Shown piece after piece: positions 9,051 to 18,058 of a stretch of 64,000 nt of DNA. The translations under genes were made by a program, and so were the position numbers. This stretch comes from Methylococcales bacterium. Lineage in GTDB: Bacteria > Pseudomonadota > Gammaproteobacteria > Methylococcales > Methylomonadaceae. Location: positions 40,775 through 104,774 of the forward strand of contig JAPLRS010000031.1 of the NCBI GenBank assembly GCA_026399015.1. Direction: 5' to 3'. The notes beneath the pieces were generated by a model. It had not been told where the DNA came from and did not search any database. It saw only the letters and a program-made list of their open reading frames with translations. Within the stretch, counting starts at the first letter, position 1, and every line of letters starts with the position of its first letter.

Positions 9051-10976
9051 GTGAATGATATGTTAAAAAATGTAATCTTGTGGGTAGTCGTTGCCGTTGT
9101 GTTAATGACGCTATTTAACAATTTTGGCTCACAAGGAGAGAGAACTGACTCATCTTTATCTTATTCGCAATTTATTGAATCAGTAAGAGCTGGCCAAGTA
9201 CAGCAAGTAATGATAGATGAGCATATCATTAAAGGTAAAACTCAAGCTGGACAATTATTTAAAACTTATGCGCCTAATGATCCACACCTTGTTGATGATC
9301 TGTTAGCAAATAATGTTGATATTAAAGCCGTTCCACCTGAACAGCCTTCTATGTTGATGCAAATATTAGTTTCGTTTGGCCCCATGTTGTTGTTAATAGG
9401 CGTATGGGTGTTCTTTATGCGTCAAATGCAAGGTGGTGCTGGCGGTAAAGGCGCGATGGGGTTTGGTAAAAGTAAAGCCCGTATGCTTGAAGAAGATCAA
9501 ATTAAAGTCACTTTTGCAGATGTCGCTGGTTGTGATGAAGCAAAAGAAGAAGTTGTTGAAATGGTTGACTTCTTAAGAGATCCAGGGAAATATCAGAAGT
9601 TAGGCGGTAAAATTCCGCGTGGCGCATTAATGATAGGCCCTCCAGGAACGGGTAAAACTTTATTAGCGCGTGCCATTGCCGGCGAAGCTAAGGTACCTTT
9701 CTTTACTATTTCAGGTTCTGATTTTGTTGAAATGTTTGTGGGCGTAGGAGCATCTCGTGTCCGTGATATGTTTGAACAAGCTAAGAAACATGCGCCTTGC
9801 ATTATATTTATTGATGAAATTGATGCAGTAGGCCGTCAGCGTGGTGCTGGTTTGGGTGGTGGAAATGATGAAAGAGAGCAAACGCTTAATCAGTTGCTAG
9901 TCGAAATGGATGGTTTTGAAGGTAATGAAGGCATCATTGTTATCGCAGCAACAAACCGTCCGGATGTATTAGATAAGGCTTTATTACGTCCAGGTCGTTT
10001 TGATCGACAAGTTACGGTAGGTTTGCCTGATGTGCGTGGTCGTGAACAAATTTTAAATGTGCATATGAAGAAAGTACCTACCGATGGTGATATACAAGTT
10101 AAGTATATTGCGCAAGGTACACCTGGTTTCTCTGGTGCTGATTTAGCTAATTTAATTAACGAGGCTGCTTTATTCGCTGCAAGAATGAATAAACGCGTTG
10201 TTAATATGTCTGATTTAGAAAAAGCGAAAGACAAGTTAATTATGGGTGCTGAAAGACACTCCATGGTTATGGATCAGAAAGAAAAGAAAATGACGGCTTA
10301 CCATGAGGCAGGTCATGCTATCGTTGGTAAATTAGTACCCGAACATGATCCAGTATATAAAGTAAGCATTATGCCTAGAGGTCGTGCTTTAGGTGTCACT
10401 ATGTTTTTGCCAGAACGTGATCAGTACAGTGCAAGTAAACAGAAATTAGATAGTATGATTTCTAGTTTATACGGTGGCCGTATAGCTGAAGAAGTAGTAT
10501 TTGGCTGGGAACAAGTAAGTACTGGCGCATCAAACGATATTGAGCGTGCTACTGAGTTAGCTAGAAATATGGTAACTAAATGGGGTTTATCACAACGTTT
10601 GGGGCCTTTATCTTATAGTGAAGAAGAGGGCGAAGTATTTTTAGGTCGCTCTGTGACTCAGCATAAAACAGTCGCTGAAGAAACTTCACATACTATCGAT
10701 GAAGAAATTCGGTCATTTATAGACAGAAACTATGAACGAGCTGAAAGATTAATCAAAGAAAATATTGATATTTTGCATGCGATGGCAGATGCTTTAATGA
10801 AGTATGAAACGATTGATAAATATCAAATTGACGATTTAATGGCGCGTAAGCCAGTAAGGGACCCTCAAGGTTGGGGTGATGATAAACCACCCCGTGGTAA
10901 TGCCACAGTTGATGAAGTTAAAAGCAGCGATGATGTAAAGAAAGTTGAATTAACCAAGCCGGCTGAGCAAAATTAA
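9051..10976 (+). CDS. ftsH: ATP-dependent zinc metalloprotease FtsH
   Basis: Membrane-anchored AAA+ protease for damaged membrane proteins and short-lived regulators. In order: a TM segment at residues 6-24, a periplasmic region, a second TM near 104-124, then the AAA domain with Walker A GPPGTGKT (196-203) and Walker [13 protein letters not shown]. The M41 protease domain follows with HEAGH (418-422). I prefer GTG 9051 ([11 protein letters not shown]) because the AGGG at 9040-9043 is then 7 bases upstream; the in-frame GTG at 9045 is too close to it. Its modulators hflK and hflC lie at 31.9-34.0 kb. The leader contains small hairpins, including ATCAGGA/TCCTGAT. Confidence 0.96.
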   Translation: MNDMLKNVILWVVVAVVLMTLFNNFGSQGERTDSSLSYSQFIESVRAGQVQQVMIDEHIIKGKTQAGQLFKTYAPNDPHLVDDLLANNVDIKAVPPEQPSMLMQILVSFGPMLLLIGVWVFFMRQMQGGAGGKGAMGFGKSKARMLEEDQIKVTFADVAGCDEAKEEVVEMVDFLRDPGKYQKLGGKIPRGALMIGPPGTGKTLLARAIAGEAKVPFFTISGSDFVEMFVGVGASRVRDMFEQAKKHAPCIIFIDEIDAVGRQRGAGLGGGNDEREQTLNQLLVEMDGFEGNEGIIVIAATNRPDVLDKALLRPGRFDRQVTVGLPDVRGREQILNVHMKKVPTDGDIQVKYIAQGTPGFSGADLANLINEAALFAARMNKRVVNMSDLEKAKDKLIMGAERHSMVMDQKEKKMTAYHEAGHAIVGKLVPEHDPVYKVSIMPRGRALGVTMFLPERDQYSASKQKLDSMISSLYGGRIAEEVVFGWEQVSTGASNDIERATELARNMVTKWGLSQRLGPLSYSEEEGEVFLGRSVTQHKTVAEETSHTIDEEIRSFIDRNYERAERLIKENIDILHAMADALMKYETIDKYQIDDLMARKPVRDPQGWGDDKPPRGNATVDEVKSSDDVKKVELTKPAEQN

Positions 10977-10991
10977 AAAGAGTAATTTTAC

Positions 10992-11021
10992 AAAGGAGAG
11001 GCTAATCCCTCTCCTTTTTTT
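10992..11021 (+). terminator. Intrinsic terminator after ftsH
   Basis: Stem AAAGGAGAGG (10992-11001) pairs with CCTCTCCTTT (11008-11017), loop CTAATC, then a T-run. It separates ftsH from glmM. Confidence 0.9.
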
Positions 11022-11104
11022 ATGGGTGGTCATAAAATACTGCTTATAAAATATCTTAGTATCAATGCGTGTAATAAAAGATTAAGACAGAGAGTATTTG
11101 AGTA

Positions 11105-12445
11105 ATGGCAAAAAAATATTTTGGCACAGATGGCATCAGAGGCAAAGTTGGACAAGCACCTATAACTGCAGATTTCTTATTAAGATTGGGTTGGGCTGCT
11201 GGACGTGTGTTTGCAACTGAGGGTCATGATTTTGTCTTGGTTGGTAAAGATACGCGAATTTCTGGTTATATGTTTGAGTCAGCCTTAGAGGCTGGCTTAA
11301 CAGCAGCAGGCGTTAATACACATTTATTAGGACCTATGCCTACTCCAGGTGTAGCTTATTTAACTAGAACCTTAAGAGCCCAAGCGGGCATAGTGATTAG
11401 TGCGTCACATAACCCTTATTATGATAATGGTGTTAAGTTTTTCTCCGTGGAAGGCACTAAATTACCAGATGATATTGAAGAAAAAATTGAGTTTTATCTT
11501 GATTCGCCCATGACTACAGTAGAGTCGTCTGAGTTAGGTAAGGCTAAAAGGTTAGTAGATGCAGCAGGCCGATATATAGAGTTTTGTAAGGCTAGTATTG
11601 CCACTCGTTACGACTTTAGTGGTTTAAAGATTGTTGTAGACTGTGCTAATGGTGCTACATATCACATTGCGCCTCATGTTTTTAATGAGGTGGGTGCAGA
11701 AGTCATTGTAATGGGTGCGCAGCCTAATGGTATTAATATTAATGCCGAATGTGGTGCGACTAGCCCAGCTAAGTTAGCCAGTATGGTATTAGAAAATCAG
11801 GCTGATATAGGTATTGCTTTAGACGGCGATGGTGATCGTTTAATTATGGTAGATCATCAGGGTGAAATCGTTGATGGTGATGAGATTATTTACATTATTG
11901 CCAAAGCCAGGTTGGATGCTGGTTTGATGTCAGGGCCAGTCGTAGGGACTTTAATGACAAATCTGGGTATGGAGCATGGCCTAAAAAGATTAGGTATTGA
12001 TTTACTCAGAGCTAATGTTGGCGACCGTTATGTTTTAGAAATGATGAGTGAGCATAATAGTATCTTAGGTGGGGAGAACTCTGGACATATTATTTGTTTA
12101 GATAAAACCACAACGGGTGACGGCATCATTGCGGCCTTGCAAGTGATGGCAGAAATGCATGACTCAGGCAAAAGTTTGCATGAGCTTAAATCTGGTATGC
12201 AAAAGTATCCACAAATACTAATTAATATTAAAACCGCTGAAAAAGTGGATTTGGCTAGTAATGAGTCTATCCAAAATGCAGTAAGAGCTATTGAAGAAAA
12301 GTTAGGCGACAAAGGTCGGGTATTATTAAGAGCCTCGGGAACTGAGCCTCTAATCCGTGTCATGGTTGAGGGTGATGAAGCAGATTTAGTTAATAAATAT
12401 GCTCAGCAATTGGCTGAAGATGTTAAGAAAGCAATAGGTGCTTGA
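11105..12445 (+). CDS. glmM: Phosphoglucosamine mutase
   Basis: Interconverts glucosamine-6-phosphate and glucosamine-1-phosphate for peptidoglycan and LPS precursors. The catalytic phosphoserine is S101 in [12 protein letters not shown]. The metal loop [10 protein letters not shown] lies near residue 240 and the C-terminal phosphate-binding loop is [12 protein letters not shown]. Length 446 aa is typical. It lies after the ftsH terminator with about 80 bases for its own promoter. The folP gene often found between ftsH and glmM is absent here. Confidence 0.96.
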   Translation: MAKKYFGTDGIRGKVGQAPITADFLLRLGWAAGRVFATEGHDFVLVGKDTRISGYMFESALEAGLTAAGVNTHLLGPMPTPGVAYLTRTLRAQAGIVISASHNPYYDNGVKFFSVEGTKLPDDIEEKIEFYLDSPMTTVESSELGKAKRLVDAAGRYIEFCKASIATRYDFSGLKIVVDCANGATYHIAPHVFNEVGAEVIVMGAQPNGININAECGATSPAKLASMVLENQADIGIALDGDGDRLIMVDHQGEIVDGDEIIYIIAKARLDAGLMSGPVVGTLMTNLGMEHGLKRLGIDLLRANVGDRYVLEMMSEHNSILGGENSGHIICLDKTTTGDGIIAALQVMAEMHDSGKSLHELKSGMQKYPQILINIKTAEKVDLASNESIQNAVRAIEEKLGDKGRVLLRASGTEPLIRVMVEGDEADLVNKYAQQLAEDVKKAIGA

Positions 12446-12502
12446 AATACAGTCTATTAGACTATATCATAGGCGGTTTGATTATATAGAGGAGTAATTT
12501 TG

Positions 12503-13252
12503 ATGCGTCGGTCTCTGGTTGTTGGAAATTGGAAAATGAATGGAACTCTTGCGAGTGCTCAATTACTTGCAAAAGGAATTATCGCAGGCTTGGGTTCAGC
12601 GGATGCAGATATTGCAGTTTGCGTACCTTATGTTTATTTACCTGCCATTAATGAATTAGTAAAAGATACAGCCTTAGGTTTAGGTTCACAAAATATTGCA
12701 GATAAAGCATCAGGTGCATACACTGGTGAAGTTTCTGCTTCAATGCTGAAAGAGTTTAATACTCAATACGCATTGGTTGGTCACTCTGAAAGACGCTCTT
12801 ATTATGGTGACACTGACGCTTCAGTTGCAGCGCGTTATGTACAAGCTCAAGAACAAGGCATCATTCCTATTTTATGCGTAGGTGAAACTTTAGAACAACG
12901 CGAACAAGATCAAACCTTTACTGTTATTAACGAGCAATTGGATGCAGTGCTTGATTTAGCGGGTGTTGATTCATTGAGCAAAGCTGTTATCGCATACGAA
13001 CCTGTTTGGGCAATTGGAACAGGAAAAACAGCTACTGATGAGCAAGCACAAGAAGTTCATCATTATATTCGTCAGTATATTGCTGCAAAAGATCAAGCGA
13101 TTGCTGACAAAGTTCAAATTTTATACGGTGGTAGTGCTAAGCCTGATAATGCAAAAGGTTTATTTGCTCAGCCGGATATAGATGGTGGTTTAATAGGTGG
13201 CGCTTCATTAGAAGCAGAATCCTTTTTAAAGATTTTTCAATCGGTTAAGTAG
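12503..13252 (+). CDS. tpiA: Triosephosphate isomerase
   Basis: Interconverts dihydroxyacetone phosphate and glyceraldehyde-3-phosphate in glycolysis and gluconeogenesis. Catalytic landmarks: the lysine in GNWKMNG (near residue 11), the histidine in LVGHSERR, the glutamate in [14 protein letters not shown], and the phosphate-binding YGGSAKPDN. The ATG at 12503 is preferred over the adjacent TTG at 12500, because GGAG at 12491-12494 is then 8 bases away. Length 249 aa is normal. glmM-tpiA-secG is a common gammaproteobacterial order. Confidence 0.96.
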   Translation: MRRSLVVGNWKMNGTLASAQLLAKGIIAGLGSADADIAVCVPYVYLPAINELVKDTALGLGSQNIADKASGAYTGEVSASMLKEFNTQYALVGHSERRSYYGDTDASVAARYVQAQEQGIIPILCVGETLEQREQDQTFTVINEQLDAVLDLAGVDSLSKAVIAYEPVWAIGTGKTATDEQAQEVHHYIRQYIAAKDQAIADKVQILYGGSAKPDNAKGLFAQPDIDGGLIGGASLEAESFLKIFQSVK

Positions 13253-13263
13253 AAATAACAATT

Positions 13264-13641
13264 ATGTATCAAGTAATTATAGTTATCCATGTGTTGCTAG
13301 GTTTAGGGGTTATTGGCCTAGTTATGATGCAACAAGGTAAAGGTGCAGATGCTGGTGCTGCGTTTGGCACAGGTTCAGCAGGCTCGGTTTTTGGTGCTCA
13401 AGGTGCGGCTTCATTCTTATCAAGAGCAACAGCAATTTTAGCAACGTCTTTCTTTATTACCAGCTTAGGTCTTGCGGTGATGAATGGTCATAAAGGCGCA
13501 GCTTATGATTTGATGAGCGGTGAGACTTCTTCACAAGCAGCCCCTGCAGTTGTTGAACCAAAAGCTGACGTTCAGCCAGAAGTTCCAGAAATTAAAAATA
13601 CAGAAGTACCTAAAGCTGAAGAAATTAAAACTGTTCAATAA
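13264..13641 (+). CDS. secG: Preprotein translocase subunit SecG
   Basis: Small inner-membrane component of the SecYEG channel. Two TM helices are visible (about residues 3-22 and 53-75), separated by the conserved [24 protein letters not shown] loop region. A Glu/Pro/Ala-rich soluble tail follows. Length 125 aa fits gammaproteobacterial SecG with an extended tail. It starts 11 bases after tpiA and ends just before tRNA-Leu, the usual secG-tRNA-Leu arrangement. Confidence 0.93.
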   Translation: MYQVIIVIHVLLGLGVIGLVMMQQGKGADAGAAFGTGSAGSVFGAQGAASFLSRATAILATSFFITSLGLAVMNGHKGAAYDLMSGETSSQAAPAVVEPKADVQPEVPEIKNTEVPKAEEIKTVQ

Positions 13642-13691
13642 ACTGATTTAGTTTTTAAGTTAAAAACTGTAAAATAGCTCAATCAATATAT

Positions 13692-13776
13692 GCCGACGTG
13701 GTGGAATTGGTAGACACGCCATCTTGAGGGGGTGGTGACGCAAGTCGTGCCGGTTCAAGTCCGGCCGCCGGTACCA
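13692..13776 (+). tRNA. tRNA-Leu (anticodon GAG)
   Basis: An 85-base class II tRNA. The D-arm GTGGTGGAATTGGTAGACAC is present, the anticodon stem CCATC/GGTGG encloses TT-GAG-GG, the variable arm is GAC-GCAA-GTC, and the T-arm GCCGG-TTCAAGT-CCGGC precedes the acceptor strand, A and encoded CCA. The acceptor pairs GCCGACG with CGCCGGT, leaving an A-C mismatch at 5:68 and a G-U pair at 1:72 (G1-U72 also occurs in the E. coli tRNA). The 3' end is duplicated at 20776-20797, so this gene is the attachment site of the following element. Confidence 0.95.
13754..13776 (+). repeat. attL: tRNA-Leu 3' end
   Basis: The T-loop to CCA end of tRNA-Leu (TTCAAGTCCGGCCGCCGG, then TACCA) recurs at 20776-20797 in direct orientation with one G missing. 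This is the classic footprint of a tyrosine integrase that uses a tRNA 3' end. Confidence 0.85.
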
Positions 13777-13809
13777 AACAAGGGTTTTAAGAAGCCCAAA
13801 GAAGTATAG

Positions 13810-13844
13810 AAACCCGCAAGTCATAAGGCTTCGCGGGTTTTTTG
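13810..13844 (+). terminator. tRNA-Leu terminator, left copy
   Basis: Stem AAACCCGC (13810-13817) pairs with GCGGGTT (13833-13839), followed by a T-run. A near-identical hairpin lies beside attR at 20807-20838. The tRNA terminator was therefore carried along or duplicated with the attachment site. Confidence 0.85.
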
Positions 13845-13889
13845 TTGTCCGGTGAAATACATTAAGATGTCACAAGATACACAAAAAAA

Positions 13890-13909
13890 GTGACACGATT
13901 AGTGATACG
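13890..13909 (+). repeat. 20-bp element-end repeat, left copy
   Basis: GTGACACGATTAGTGATACG occurs here and again, exactly, at 20705-20724 in the same orientation. It contains GTGACAC and GTGATAC half-motifs 12 bases apart. Likely integrase arm-type sites; this is inference. Confidence 0.8.
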
Positions 13910-13929
13910 CTGTAAAGTGACGCAAAAAC

Positions 13930-13948
13930 GTATCACAAATGGTGTCAC
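13930..13948 (-). repeat. Inverted relative of the element-end repeat, abutting int
   Basis: GTATCACAAATGGTGTCAC is the reverse complement of GTGACAC-N5-GTGATAC and differs from the other copies only in the 5-base spacer. It ends 3 bases before the integrase ATG. It could be an arm site or an autoregulatory operator covering the int translation start. Confidence 0.7.
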
Positions 13949-13951
13949 AAA

Positions 13952-15211
13952 ATGGCTAAGCAACTCAATAAAGACGCGGTCTACAGAGCCGCTAAACCAA
14001 AAGAAAAGGAATACACTATCAATGATGGTGATGGACTTGTTCTATTGATCAAACCAAACGGGTCAAAGTTATGGCGTTTCATTTACCGATTTGGCGGTAA
14101 ACAAAATAGAATTAGTTTTGGAGCATATCCTAGCGTAACAACACAACACGCAAGGATTAAGGCAGATCAAGCGAGGGAATTACTTTCTAATGACAAAGAC
14201 CCAGCCGCAGAAAAGAAGCAAGAAAAACAATTACAAAATGTTGATGAAGTAAACGCAAAGCGAAAAGCTGAAGGATTGCCAATAAAAAATAGTTTTGCAG
14301 ATATCACAGCTCAATGGTTAGCGTCTATAGAACATTTAACCAAACCCCATACACATATTAAGAAAATATCAAGAATTGAGCGGTTAGCGTTTCCCGTTCT
14401 TGGTGATATTCCTATCAATCAGGTTAGATCATCCGATATATTGGCGGCGTTAAAGCCTTTAATAGATAAGATGCAACTAGAAACCGCTCACCGTTTGCAT
14501 AGTGAAATAAGCTCAATATTTGCTTATGCCATTGTTCATAACTTTACAGACTATGACCCAGCTCAACCTGTAGCTAAGCAGATACCCGCTCAAAAGGTAA
14601 AGCATAGAGCCGCCATAATAGAACCGCAACAAGTTGGTCAACTATTGAGGGATATATACAATTATAAAGGCACATTTATAGTGCAAATGGCTTTTAGGTT
14701 TTCACCCTTAGTGTTTCAAAGGCCTGGAGAGATTCGTCAATTATTGTGGTCAGATATTGATTTAGAGACTAAAGAATGGCGACCATTTATATCTAAAACA
14801 GACTTTCACCACATAGTACCGTTATCAAAGCAAGCCATAGAAATTATAGAGTCCATAAAACCTTTAACCGGCGGCGGTAACTTTGTTTTTCCGTCTAGTC
14901 GTGGAGATGGTAGGCCAATGTCGGACAACACAATTAGAACGGCTTTAAAGTCATTGGGCTATGATTCTGACGTTATGACTGCGCATGGATTCAGAACAAC
15001 GGCATCAACACTCCTTAATGAACAGGGTTGGAGTCCTGATGCAATAGAAAGGCAATTAGCCCATGCCCCCAGAGATCAAGTAAGAGCAGCCTATAACCGA
15101 GCCCAATATTTAGAAGAGCGTCGGCGCATGATGCAATCTTGGGCTGATTATCTAGATAGTCTAAAGAATGGTGCACAAATAATACCTATTAGACATACAG
15201 CAAGTTCATAG
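13952..15211 (+). CDS. int: P4-type tyrosine recombinase/integrase
   Basis: Integrates and excises the element at tRNA-Leu. The N-terminal DUF4102 arm-binding domain is visible (residues 1-85, INDGDGLVLLIKPNGSKLWR). A core-binding region follows, then the catalytic domain with R257 (RPGEIRQLLW), H345-x-x-R348 (TAHGFRTT), H371 (LAHAP) and nucleophile Y381 (AAYNRAQY). Length 419 aa and the C-terminal MMQSWADYLD are typical of P4-like integrases found beside tRNA genes. All catalytic residues are present, so the protein looks functional. It is transcribed away from attL, the usual orientation. Confidence 0.95.
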   Translation: MAKQLNKDAVYRAAKPKEKEYTINDGDGLVLLIKPNGSKLWRFIYRFGGKQNRISFGAYPSVTTQHARIKADQARELLSNDKDPAAEKKQEKQLQNVDEVNAKRKAEGLPIKNSFADITAQWLASIEHLTKPHTHIKKISRIERLAFPVLGDIPINQVRSSDILAALKPLIDKMQLETAHRLHSEISSIFAYAIVHNFTDYDPAQPVAKQIPAQKVKHRAAIIEPQQVGQLLRDIYNYKGTFIVQMAFRFSPLVFQRPGEIRQLLWSDIDLETKEWRPFISKTDFHHIVPLSKQAIEIIESIKPLTGGGNFVFPSSRGDGRPMSDNTIRTALKSLGYDSDVMTAHGFRTTASTLLNEQGWSPDAIERQLAHAPRDQVRAAYNRAQYLEERRRMMQSWADYLDSLKNGAQIIPIRHTASS

Positions 15212-16023
15212 ACCTACTCATACTAGTTGTCGCAATAGCCATCCAAGTAAAGAAACTAGTTTAGTCTGTATTTAAACAATACTGTGCCAACTAATATACA
15301 AATTAGTACTACTATTTCATAATATTTTAAGAATAGTTATTACTTATACTTAAAGGGTTTTTATTGTTAATAAAGCATACTTACTATATATACTATATTT
15401 AGTAATTAGAACTTCTTTAAATCTACTTACTCTACCTTTATTTAAACTAAAGTAACTATAGTTATTTCAATAGAATAAATTCGTAACCAATTAAAAAATA
15501 TGGTTATATTTTTGTTTCAATTAGGAATAATCGCGGTTTTTATAAAAAAATTACAATTATTTTATTTGTTGCAAAGCCATTGATAAATATGGGAGTCGTT
15601 AAAAAATATTTAACAATTTTGTGCTGTTTTTGGACGGGGAAAATTGAAGACTATTGTGTAATAAAAAAATTGTGATAATCTTTTGCACGGGCTGAATGCC
15701 TAACCGAGAAAAACACCGGAAAATGTTGTGGAAAACTGAACCGGTGTTTTTTTTATATCTAATGTACTAGGTTGTTTTACTTCATAAAACAGAAGATATA
15801 CTTATGTGACTGCCATCACTAAAGTAAGCACTCTTCTTAATACACATGTATTACTTTATTAGCATAAGAACTAGTTGTCAACAAGAATTACTCTTTCTTG
15901 ATGAAGAGTAGTTACTGTAGATTCTTTGCCCTATTAATACATAGAGTATAGTTAGTTTTAATAAAGAATGTGTTGTTTATGTTTAAGTAAAACATCTAGT
16001 GTAAACCATTTAAAGGAAACACT
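15212..16023. other. AT-rich non-coding segment of the element
   Basis: About 810 bases with no protein-coding gene I can support. It holds a possible short transcript ending in a strong terminator (15711-15754). Near its right end is a ribosome site (AAAGGA at about 16012-16017) for the next small gene. The long leader before the AlpA-RepA genes suggests promoters and regulation sit here. Confidence 0.6.
15711..15754 (+). terminator. Intrinsic terminator in the element's non-coding segment
   Basis: AAACACCGG (15711-15719) pairs with CCGGTGTTT (15741-15749) across a 21-base loop, followed by a long T-run. The preceding ~60 bases (from about 15678) are the only locally GC-richer part of the segment and may be a small RNA. 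Confidence 0.75.
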
Positions 16024-16227
16024 ATGTTTAAATATATAAGTCATATAATACCTAGTATTGTATGTGATATCCTGAATACTACTGTTAGTATTTTAATTCC
16101 ACTAGTTAATGTAGTTACTTTACCTAGCCCCCAACACTCCTTAAGTACTTTAGTTACTCTAAGTACTATTGAACTTGATGCACATCTAAATGAAAGTCTA
16201 TCAATCAATGAGGTTGGTGCACTATGA
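16024..16227 (+). CDS. 67-aa hypothetical protein coupled to the AlpA-like gene
   Basis: No recognised family. The ATG follows an AAAGGA ribosome site by 6-7 bases. The stop overlaps the next start as ATGA, so translation is probably coupled. The first half is hydrophobic (IIPSIVCDILNTTVSILIPL) and could be a short membrane segment or a buried helix; the second half is rich in Ser, Leu and Glu. Position and coupling argue that it is real, although composition alone would not. It may be a small regulator of the replication module or only a leader ORF. Confidence 0.5.
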   Translation: MFKYISHIIPSIVCDILNTTVSILIPLVNVVTLPSPQHSLSTLVTLSTIELDAHLNESLSINEVGAL

Positions 16228-16502
16228 AGAATCAACAAGTAATGGATACACAACCTAATGTATCTGCAAGAAGTCAAGCGAGTTTACATGTACTACCAGA
16301 AACAGGTTTTTTAAGACTCTGGCAGATTATAGGCGATAAGAAAAATAATTTACCCGCACTCATACCAGTAAGTAGAACTACTTTTTTGAATGGTGTTAAG
16401 AGTGGTAAATATCCTAAACCCATTAATCTAGGTTCAAGAACAGTTGCTTGGAAAGTAGAAGATATTAAACTGTTTATCAATTCTTTGGGAGGTTTGGTAT
16501 GA
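16224..16502 (+). CDS. AlpA-like excisionase/transcriptional regulator
   Basis: A 92-aa MerR-like winged-helix protein of the AlpA family, which in P4-like elements activates excision or integrase expression. The core LIPVSRTTFLNGVKSGKYPKP is the helix-turn-helix with the typical S-x-x-T/S and P-x-P turn. NLGSRTVAWKVEDIKLFINS is the wing and C-terminal helix. An N-terminal extension of about 25 residues precedes the domain. It overlaps both neighbours by 4 bases (ATGA), so the three genes form one coupled unit. Confidence 0.85.
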   Translation: MKNQQVMDTQPNVSARSQASLHVLPETGFLRLWQIIGDKKNNLPALIPVSRTTFLNGVKSGKYPKPINLGSRTVAWKVEDIKLFINSLGGLV

Positions 16503-17656
16503 GTGAGCAATCAACTGTACAAGTTAAAGCTACAGTAAAGCCAGCACTAAACATAGCACGATTTCCATTAGTATCTGCTTCAACGATGACAGAAGAACCT
16601 GCACAAATTGAATGGCTAGTAGAAAACTTCTTAGAGCAAGGAAGTTTAAATCTACTCTTTGGTGAACCCGCCTCAGGTAAATCACTATTTGCTCTAGAGT
16701 GGGGGTTCTGTATTGCTGCAGGTCTTGATTGGAATGGATATCGAACCCAACAAACTAAAGTAGTTATTATTGCAGGTGAAGGACATTCTGGTATGCAACG
16801 CAGACTAAAGGCGCTAGAGCATAAATACAAGATGAGCTCACCAGAAAGTTTGTTCATCAGTAAAACTCCTGCTCAACTATTAGATGAAGAAAATGCAAGA
16901 TTTGTAGCTAGAAGTATTGATGCTCTGTGCTCTAATGCTGGACTAGTAATTATTGATACTTTACATAGAAATATGGACGGAGATGAAAACAGCAGTAAAG
17001 ATATTGCAATATTTATTAAACATATAGATCATTTCTTTAAACCACATGGAGCAGCAGTTCTTGTTGTTCATCATAGTGGTCATGGTAATAAAGATAGAAG
17101 TCGAGGAAGCAGTGCAATAAGAGCATCAATGGATGCTGAGTTCTCAGCTAAAAAGGCAAAAGAAGTTATAACGTTAACATGCCATAAAGCTAAAGATTTT
17201 GAAGAAGCTGAACCATTAAATTTTACTTTAAAACCTATAGAGCTGGAATGGTTAACTAGTGATGGTGATCCAATGACAAGTGTTTATTTAGAACCTGCAG
17301 TTGAATCCATAGTTAGTAAAGCTAGCTCATCCTTTGCCAATTCTATAAAGCTTAAAGAGTTTGATTCTGCACTATTAAAGTATGGCTTAGAACCACCAGA
17401 AGATATAAAGCTAAAGTTTAGCTACTTCAATACACCTCTTGGCCAGACTAAAAAGATTATTACTATTAAAGACTGGAGGAGTTTGGTTTATGCTACTAAT
17501 AAGGAGAAAGGTAAAACCCAAAATGCGTTGCGTGTGGCGTTTAATAGAGATAAAAAAAAGCTAGTTGAGCAGGGCCATATTGTTGAAGTTGATGGTTATG
17601 CTTGGCGAGAGTTTAAGCCCGAAGACGCGAACAGCGAACAAAACGAACAAAAGTGA
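16499..17656 (+). CDS. RepA-like RecA-fold NTPase (AAA_25)
   Basis: Predicted hexameric helicase-like ATPase of the RSF1010 RepA/AAA_25 group, probably for element replication. Walker A is GEPASGKS (residues 55-62) and Walker B LVIIDTLHR (about 149-157). VVHHSGHGNKDRSRGSSAIR follows, with the sensor histidines and the conserved G-S-S. The C-terminal 120 residues are lysine-rich and unique. Length 385 aa is within the family's range. It lies immediately after the AlpA-like gene. A cluster of GAACA repeats covers its last codons and continues downstream, where its binding sites might be. Confidence 0.85.
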   Translation: MSEQSTVQVKATVKPALNIARFPLVSASTMTEEPAQIEWLVENFLEQGSLNLLFGEPASGKSLFALEWGFCIAAGLDWNGYRTQQTKVVIIAGEGHSGMQRRLKALEHKYKMSSPESLFISKTPAQLLDEENARFVARSIDALCSNAGLVIIDTLHRNMDGDENSSKDIAIFIKHIDHFFKPHGAAVLVVHHSGHGNKDRSRGSSAIRASMDAEFSAKKAKEVITLTCHKAKDFEEAEPLNFTLKPIELEWLTSDGDPMTSVYLEPAVESIVSKASSSFANSIKLKEFDSALLKYGLEPPEDIKLKFSYFNTPLGQTKKIITIKDWRSLVYATNKEKGKTQNALRVAFNRDKKKLVEQGHIVEVDGYAWREFKPEDANSEQNEQK

Positions 17657-17719
17657 ACATTTGCTGGGGTTATAAGCGAACGACCATGAACACACTTCTT
17701 TAGAAGTGTTCATGTGTTC
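17629..17719. repeat. Cluster of GAACA/TGTTC short repeats
   Basis: GAACA at 17629, 17636, 17645, 17655 and 17688, GAACG at 17678, and inverted TGTTC at 17707 and 17715. The last direct and first inverted copies form an imperfect hairpin (17686-17712). The cluster spans the end of the RepA-like gene and its 3' flank. It resembles iterons or a regulator-binding array, though part of it is also coding (the tail is rich in Asn, Glu and Gln). Confidence 0.5.
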
Positions 17720-17760
17720 GTAACCGATTTGCAATTTGCTTAACATGACTACTAATATAG

Positions 17761-17801
17761 CGACTAATAGTTAAATAACTCTTTAGCTATTAGTCGTTTT
17801 A
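17761..17801 (+). terminator. Intrinsic terminator after the RepA-like gene
   Basis: CGACTAATAG (17761-17770) pairs exactly with CTATTAGTCG (17787-17796), followed by TTTTAG. It ends the int-distal operon. The rest of 17802-18058 is AT-rich with no gene seen. Confidence 0.75.
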
Positions 17802-18058
17802 GTATATGAAAAGTGTAAATCCATTAAAACTAATAATTTATCTAGGTACTGCTGGTTTTATGTTTGGAAAGGAGTATCTAAATATTAATTTTAAATTACA
17901 GCATTTAACCTATTACTAGCAAGAACTTAACATTTATAACAAAGACTTAAGTCCTAATAAATAATTTGTTTATGAAAAATAATGCTTTATTAATTGATAA
18001 CAATATTATTTAATACCCTCAAATAATATTAACTTCTTATAAACAATGGGGTTCACTC

